From: Treponema sp.
Lineage (GTDB): Bacteria; Spirochaetota; Spirochaetia; Treponematales; Treponemataceae
DNA length: 64,000 nt
NCBI GenBank assembly: GCA_017553635.1
Contig: JAFZKN010000007.1
Location: forward strand, 1-64,000
Direction of reading: 5' to 3'
Part shown: positions 60,625-64,000 of the stretch, one piece after another
Numbering within the stretch: position 1 is the stretch's first letter
How the letters are laid out: each line of letters opens with the position of its first letter
Made by a program: the position numbers and the translations under genes
Notes under the pieces: model-generated
What the model was told of the DNA's origin: nothing
Database searches by the model: none
What the model saw: the letters and a program-made list of their open reading frames with translations, nothing else

Positions 60625-61155
60625 TCAGATTAAAACAATCTTTTCCAGGTAACTCTGTTCTATCCCTTTCAGTACGTCATAAACCGTTTTCCGTGCAAAA
60701 AAAACGTACTGCTGATGTTTTAAAAGAAGTTCATCCTCAAACATCATAAGACGGGAAGAAGAATCTCTGTTTACTAAAGCACTTTCAATAAAAACTCCTG
60801 CAACGCTTATGCAGTCCTTTACCCTGCGGGCTGTATGCCTGACACATGCTGTATAAAGCTCTGCACTTTCTGCATCCATTTCTGACTCATATGGAATTAT
60901 GCTCAAAACTGCTGTCTGTTTTTTTTCATCAAGCTGCTTAAGAAAATCACGGAGTTCTGCAAGAAATTCCTCATTATAAGATTCATCTTCAGGCTCTATT
61001 GTTTTCTGATTAATGACTATTTTATAGAACGAGTCCCCGGCAAGAGCAGGCGGATTTTTAATATCGGTAAGTTCTGTAAACGAAAGATTTACAGGATTCC
61101 CCTGAATTGTAAAAAGACTGTTTTCTTTAACGGTAAATAATGGTTCTAACTTCAT
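60625..61155 (-). CDS. Hypothetical protein, 176 aa
   Basis: I use ATG 61155 ('MKLEPLFTVKENSLFTIQGN'); the longer open frame upstream overlaps a promoter and a terminator. The protein is alternating alpha/beta with 'DFLKQLDEKKQTAVLSIIPY', 'YTACVRHTARRVKDCISVAG' and 'ALVNRDSSSRLMMFEDELLL'. No family is recognised and there is no signal peptide. It has no ribosome binding site; the start is close to a promoter, so translation is probably near-leaderless. Confidence 0.6.
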   Translation of the reverse strand: MKLEPLFTVKENSLFTIQGNPVNLSFTELTDIKNPPALAGDSFYKIVINQKTIEPEDESYNEEFLAELRDFLKQLDEKKQTAVLSIIPYESEMDAESAELYTACVRHTARRVKDCISVAGVFIESALVNRDSSSRLMMFEDELLLKHQQYVFFARKTVYDVLKGIEQSYLEKIVLI

Positions 61156-61164
61156 ATATGCTAA

Positions 61165-61194
61165 ATTTAACAGCAAAAATGCTGATGGTGTCAA
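61165..61194 (-). promoter_or_regulatory. Promoter for the 60625-61155 gene
   Basis: On the minus strand TTGACA (61189-61194), 18 bases, TTAAAT (61165-61170); it ends nine bases before ATG 61155. Confidence 0.55.
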
Positions 61195-61203
61195 TATAAA
61201 AAA

Positions 61204-61241
61204 AACCTTTACACAACGCACGCCAGCACTGTATAAAGGTT
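61204..61241 (-). terminator. Terminator after ptsN
   Basis: On the minus strand AACCTTTATAC and GTGTAAAGGTT form a long hairpin (one mismatch) followed by a T-run (61197-61205). It lies 23 bases after the ptsN stop. Confidence 0.8.
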
Positions 61242-61264
61242 CTTTTCGATTAAGGTTAACAGAA

Positions 61265-61711
61265 CTATTCTGTTAAAATCTTAATAACCTCTGCTTTATC
61301 CTGTGTTTCAAGAATCTGCTGTCTTTTTTCAGCACTCTTGAATAAAAGGCTTACTTCAGCAAGGAACTGCAGATGAGGTCCTGTCTTGTTAACCGGAGAA
61401 AGAGTCATAATAAAAATACGACAAGGCTCCTGATCCAATGAATCAAAATCTACAGGATTATCCGAAATACCGATGCAGGCTACCAAATCAGAAATTGAAT
61501 CTGTTTTTCCGTGAGGAATAGCAATACCGTGTTTCATACCTGTAGACATTTTTGTCTCACGTTCTAAAACACATTCACGGGCAGCAGCTTTATCAGTCAC
61601 TTTGCCTGCTTTTACGAGAATATCCAGCATTTCATCAATGATTTCTTCTTTTGATTTACCTTTCAAATGAAGGTTTACCGTTTCCGGTGTAAGTACAGTT
61701 CTTAAGTCCAT
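61265..61711 (-). CDS. ptsN: PTS EIIA-Ntr-type protein (PtsN)
   Basis: The 148-residue protein matches the PTS_EIIA type 2 domain: 'PETVNLHLKGKSKEEIIDEM', 'RECVLERETKMSTGMKHGIA', phospho-His in 'IAIPHGKTDSI', and 'CRIFIMTLSPVNKTGPHLQF'. It is the regulatory EIIA of the nitrogen-type PTS, usually not used for sugar uptake. Treponemes keep such proteins although their PTS is incomplete. No PTS partner is in the window. Confidence 0.9.
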   Translation of the reverse strand: MDLRTVLTPETVNLHLKGKSKEEIIDEMLDILVKAGKVTDKAAARECVLERETKMSTGMKHGIAIPHGKTDSISDLVACIGISDNPVDFDSLDQEPCRIFIMTLSPVNKTGPHLQFLAEVSLLFKSAEKRQQILETQDKAEVIKILTE

Positions 61712-61742
61712 ACTCCTATTTTATGTTTAGTTAGAAATAAAG

Positions 61743-62768
61743 TCAAGGTTTTTTTATTGTGAAATTTGTCCAGTGCCAGATTGGTTTCGCAAGCACATTA
61801 GAAAAGGGCTGAATTCTTTTAAAATCCGGAAGCCATTCAGTATCCTGGCACAAATCCTGGTAGAACAGATATTCAAAGTCGTAAGCGTCAATCAGATCCC
61901 TGAGGTCACCATCCTCTTGCTGTGTAACGAGCCTGTTTTCTATTATCTCAAGGGATTTCTGTCTTTTTGAAAGCTTTTCTTTATCCTCGTCAAACGGTAC
62001 CGGTGTATACTGAGACATAAGGGAAATAACTGCTTTTTTATCTGCATTTTCCTTCAGCCATCCAAGAGTTTCTGCAGTGTCTTCAAATCTTCCCGGAAGA
62101 AAAAGATGCCGGACAATTACACCGCCTGTTATTTTTTCTTTCAGAATTTTTTCACCCGTATGCCGGTCATTTCCAGAAACAGTTTCTATCTCAAGGGGAT
62201 TATTCTTTATCATCCAGCAAATCGCTTCTTTTGCAACAGAAGGATAATCTTTTGCCGCAAAAAGTTTTTCCGATAAATCACTGTTCAATGTCTTTAAATC
62301 CGGAAGCCAGATTGTAACAAGACCTTTTAAAAGTTCCAGTGTTTCAACCGATTCATATGCAGAACTGTTCCAGCAAAACGGAATCTTTATTCCATCATTA
62401 CGCGCAGCTTTTAAATAATCTGCAATCTGCGGAATTAAGTGACTGCCGGTCACAAGATTTATGTTTTCAGCACCTGCTTCTTCAAGCGAATGGCATATCT
62501 TTACAAATTCATCTTGAGAAACACTTCTTCCCATTCCTGACTGAGAAATCTGATAATTCTGACAGAATGCACATCTGAGCGTACAGCCTGTAAAAAAAAC
62601 AGTTCCACTTCCATTAAAAACAGTTACAAGCGGTTCTTCACCGAAATGAAGACACGCACTTGCAATTCGTACTTCTTTTGTTTCACCGCAAAAACCCGGA
62701 AATTCAGTACGGTCTACTTTACAGTTTCTTGGACACTGCGTGCATAAAGAATATAAATCGTTCATCAA
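61743..62768 (-). CDS. Radical SAM protein, PFL-activase-like
   Basis: The 341-residue protein has an N-terminal Cys region 'CTQCPRNCKVDRTEFPGFCG' and the radical SAM cluster motif in 'FFTGCTLRCAFCQNYQIS' (CxxxCxxC, about residues 57-64). 'NLVTGSHLIPQIADYLKAAR' and 'IWLPDLKTLNSDLSEKLFAA' follow, typical of pyruvate-formate-lyase-activase-like proteins (COG1313). It makes a 5'-deoxyadenosyl radical; the target is unknown. It is 18 bases after the 62787 gene. The ATG at 62768 has no strong binding site. Confidence 0.9.
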   Translation of the reverse strand: MMNDLYSLCTQCPRNCKVDRTEFPGFCGETKEVRIASACLHFGEEPLVTVFNGSGTVFFTGCTLRCAFCQNYQISQSGMGRSVSQDEFVKICHSLEEAGAENINLVTGSHLIPQIADYLKAARNDGIKIPFCWNSSAYESVETLELLKGLVTIWLPDLKTLNSDLSEKLFAAKDYPSVAKEAICWMIKNNPLEIETVSGNDRHTGEKILKEKITGGVIVRHLFLPGRFEDTAETLGWLKENADKKAVISLMSQYTPVPFDEDKEKLSKRQKSLEIIENRLVTQQEDGDLRDLIDAYDFEYLFYQDLCQDTEWLPDFKRIQPFSNVLAKPIWHWTNFTIKKP

Positions 62769-62786
62769 TCAACCTTAACAAAAAAA

Positions 62787-63188
62787 CTAAAGAGCTTTTT
62801 TTTCTACGATAACAGACATCATCTGACTTAAAAGATCCATTGGAAGATCTTCTGCTTCATAATTAACGGCATCAGCAATTTCCTGCCAGTCTTCAAAACT
62901 AAGACAATCAGTTTCTGAATCACCATTTAAAAAAGCCTGCATCGCGCAGAGCTTTTCTATTGCACTGTCTGAAATATCATTTGGAGTAGAATCTATTTCC
63001 GGCTGAACATATTTTCTTACCCAATAATCCGTGAGCGACTGCGGAAGACTTCCCAAACCTCTGTTATTATTTTCAAATAAAGTACAGATTTGTTTTAAGG
63101 CCTGCGACTGAAAAAGTTTTCCATTTGAATCTCTGTTATGTTTTTTAATTTTCTCAATATCACTGTAAAGCTTTTGAATTGCATCCAT
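62787..63188 (-). CDS. Hypothetical protein, 133 aa
   Basis: The protein is soluble and helical ('MDAIQKLYSDIEKIKKHNRD', 'ALKQICTLFENNNRGLGSLP', 'AIEKLCAMQAFLNGDSETDC'). No family is recognised. It starts eight bases after the membrane-protein gene and precedes the radical SAM gene, so the three probably form one transcript. Cys residues are few and not in a metal motif. Confidence 0.6.
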   Translation of the reverse strand: MDAIQKLYSDIEKIKKHNRDSNGKLFQSQALKQICTLFENNNRGLGSLPQSLTDYWVRKYVQPEIDSTPNDISDSAIEKLCAMQAFLNGDSETDCLSFEDWQEIADAVNYEAEDLPMDLLSQMMSVIVEKKAL

Positions 63189-63196
63189 AATCTATT

Positions 63197-64000
63197 CTAA
63201 TCTCCTTTTCTCGAAAGGAATATAAAGCAGACTACAATAATCCAAACAACATAGAATGCAATTCCAAGATAAAGGGCAAACAAAGTTCCAGCAAGTCCCA
63301 TAAAGATAAAATTAAAAATTCTGATGAGGAATTCCATAAATCCCACGGCACCATACATAACAACATTAAACAATGGAATTATAAATACCCAGATAAATTT
63401 AAACAGGTTTTTTGATTCAAGACGATAATTCCATCCGATTGACGCGCATAAAACAAGAAGAATAAAAATCATAAACGGATAAAATACACTTCGTAAAATA
63501 TTCTGAAGTATAATTTCTTCTGAATATCCGTAATTTGCTGCAGAAAGTTTCATCTTGCTCATAGACCAGAAATTTATCTTCTGAATTCCATTTGAACACT
63601 GACTTAAAACCGTAAAATCATCATACGGCATTGAGAAGAACATATGTTCAGGGCCAGGCACTTTTTCACCTTTTTTATCCATGTACACAGGCGAAACTTT
63701 TGAGTTTTCTTCATCTCTGTCTACAGAACAAAGCTGCAGATAAGGAACAGTCTTCCATTTTGCATCGATTCCAAGATTTTTTATCTGAACGTCACTTAGA
63801 CCTGATGCATCAATTGCAAGCATCTTCGCATACGGAACGATTCCCGACTTAATAAGATTTCCGCCTGCATCAAATGAAAAAATATGAAGCTCTCTCAAGT
63901 ATCTTACAAGCTTCCCTTTTGTGCCTACATCAGAAATTCCACGGATAAAGAAAATATCATATGTTCCATCATGATAATGAAGAGAGAAATAAACATTTTC
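63197..64000 (-). CDS. Membrane protein, 5' end outside window
   Basis: The frame is open to the end of the window, so the 5' end is missing; 267 residues are visible. The N-terminal visible part is soluble with beta strands ('HYHDGTYDIFFIRG', 'SPVYMDKKGEKVPGPEHMFF'). It is followed by about three membrane helices ('SVFYPFMIFILLVLCASIG', 'FIWVFIIPLFNVVMYGAVGF', 'LFALYLGIAFYVVWIIVVC'). The TTG at 63898 is internal. No family is recognised. Confidence 0.6.
   Translation of the reverse strand, partial: ENVYFSLHYHDGTYDIFFIRGISDVGTKGKLVRYLRELHIFSFDAGGNLIKSGIVPYAKMLAIDASGLSDVQIKNLGIDAKWKTVPYLQLCSVDRDEENSKVSPVYMDKKGEKVPGPEHMFFSMPYDDFTVLSQCSNGIQKINFWSMSKMKLSAANYGYSEEIILQNILRSVFYPFMIFILLVLCASIGWNYRLESKNLFKFIWVFIIPLFNVVMYGAVGFMEFLIRIFNFIFMGLAGTLFALYLGIAFYVVWIIVVCFIFLSRKGD

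Overview
The window looks like chromosome from a host-associated Treponema (Spirochaetota). It is AT-rich. It carries gene groups typical of treponemes: CheB/CheR, a FliL-domain protein, an ECF sigma/anti-sigma pair, a DUF115 (Maf-type) protein, many secreted proteins with loose spirochaete lipoboxes, a long-form GlyA, and separate ParC/ParE beside RsgA. The genus is inferred from gene content and protein style; no 16S or search was available.

Layout. Positions 1-6350 are a run of plus-strand accessory genes, mostly small exported or lipid-anchored proteins (ankyrin, YARHG-like, SH3b, LprI-like) plus one methyltransferase. From 6.4 to 16.2 kb the minus strand holds a DUF5312-like protein, two carbohydrate-type enzymes, a large acidic membrane receptor-like protein, an anti-sigma/ECF-sigma/membrane-protein operon, a FliL-like protein, a LysM-M23 peptidase and RlmE. 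From 16.3 to 18.4 kb come a polyprenyl synthase, a TPR protein and an RseC-like protein. CheB-CheR and a 50-codon gene lie at 18.4-20.7 kb. A parvulin-like chaperone and a DUF115 protein follow on the plus strand. The minus strand from 24 to 41.2 kb is largely housekeeping: transglutaminase, LepA, HtrA, TPR protein, TilS, L25, tRNA-Gln, SpoVG, IspE, RsfS, LytR, YqeK, NadD, Obg, L27, Prp and L21.

A 380-base gene-free stretch with direct repeats leads to tRNA-Asn. Then come a VanY peptidase, a Cys-motif protein, two FGE-fold proteins flanking GlyA, an AraC regulator, an MBL-fold lipoprotein, YigZ, ParC and ParE, a patatin, RsgA, and the rex-serC-serA operon. The right end holds a lytic transglycosylase, PtsN, a radical SAM protein and a membrane protein cut by the window edge.

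Three regulatory signals stand out. First, a near-perfect ECF-type promoter sits directly in front of the sigma/anti-sigma operon and implies autoregulation. Second, several genes (rsgA, ispE, parE, the patatin gene and others) have consensus-like promoters ending 6-9 bases before the start codon and no ribosome binding site, so they are probably leaderless. Third, two Rex-operator-like palindromes lie upstream of rex, which is in an apparent operon with the NAD-dependent serine pathway. No CRISPR array, insertion sequence, integrase or prophage was seen, and no clear new multi-gene system was found.
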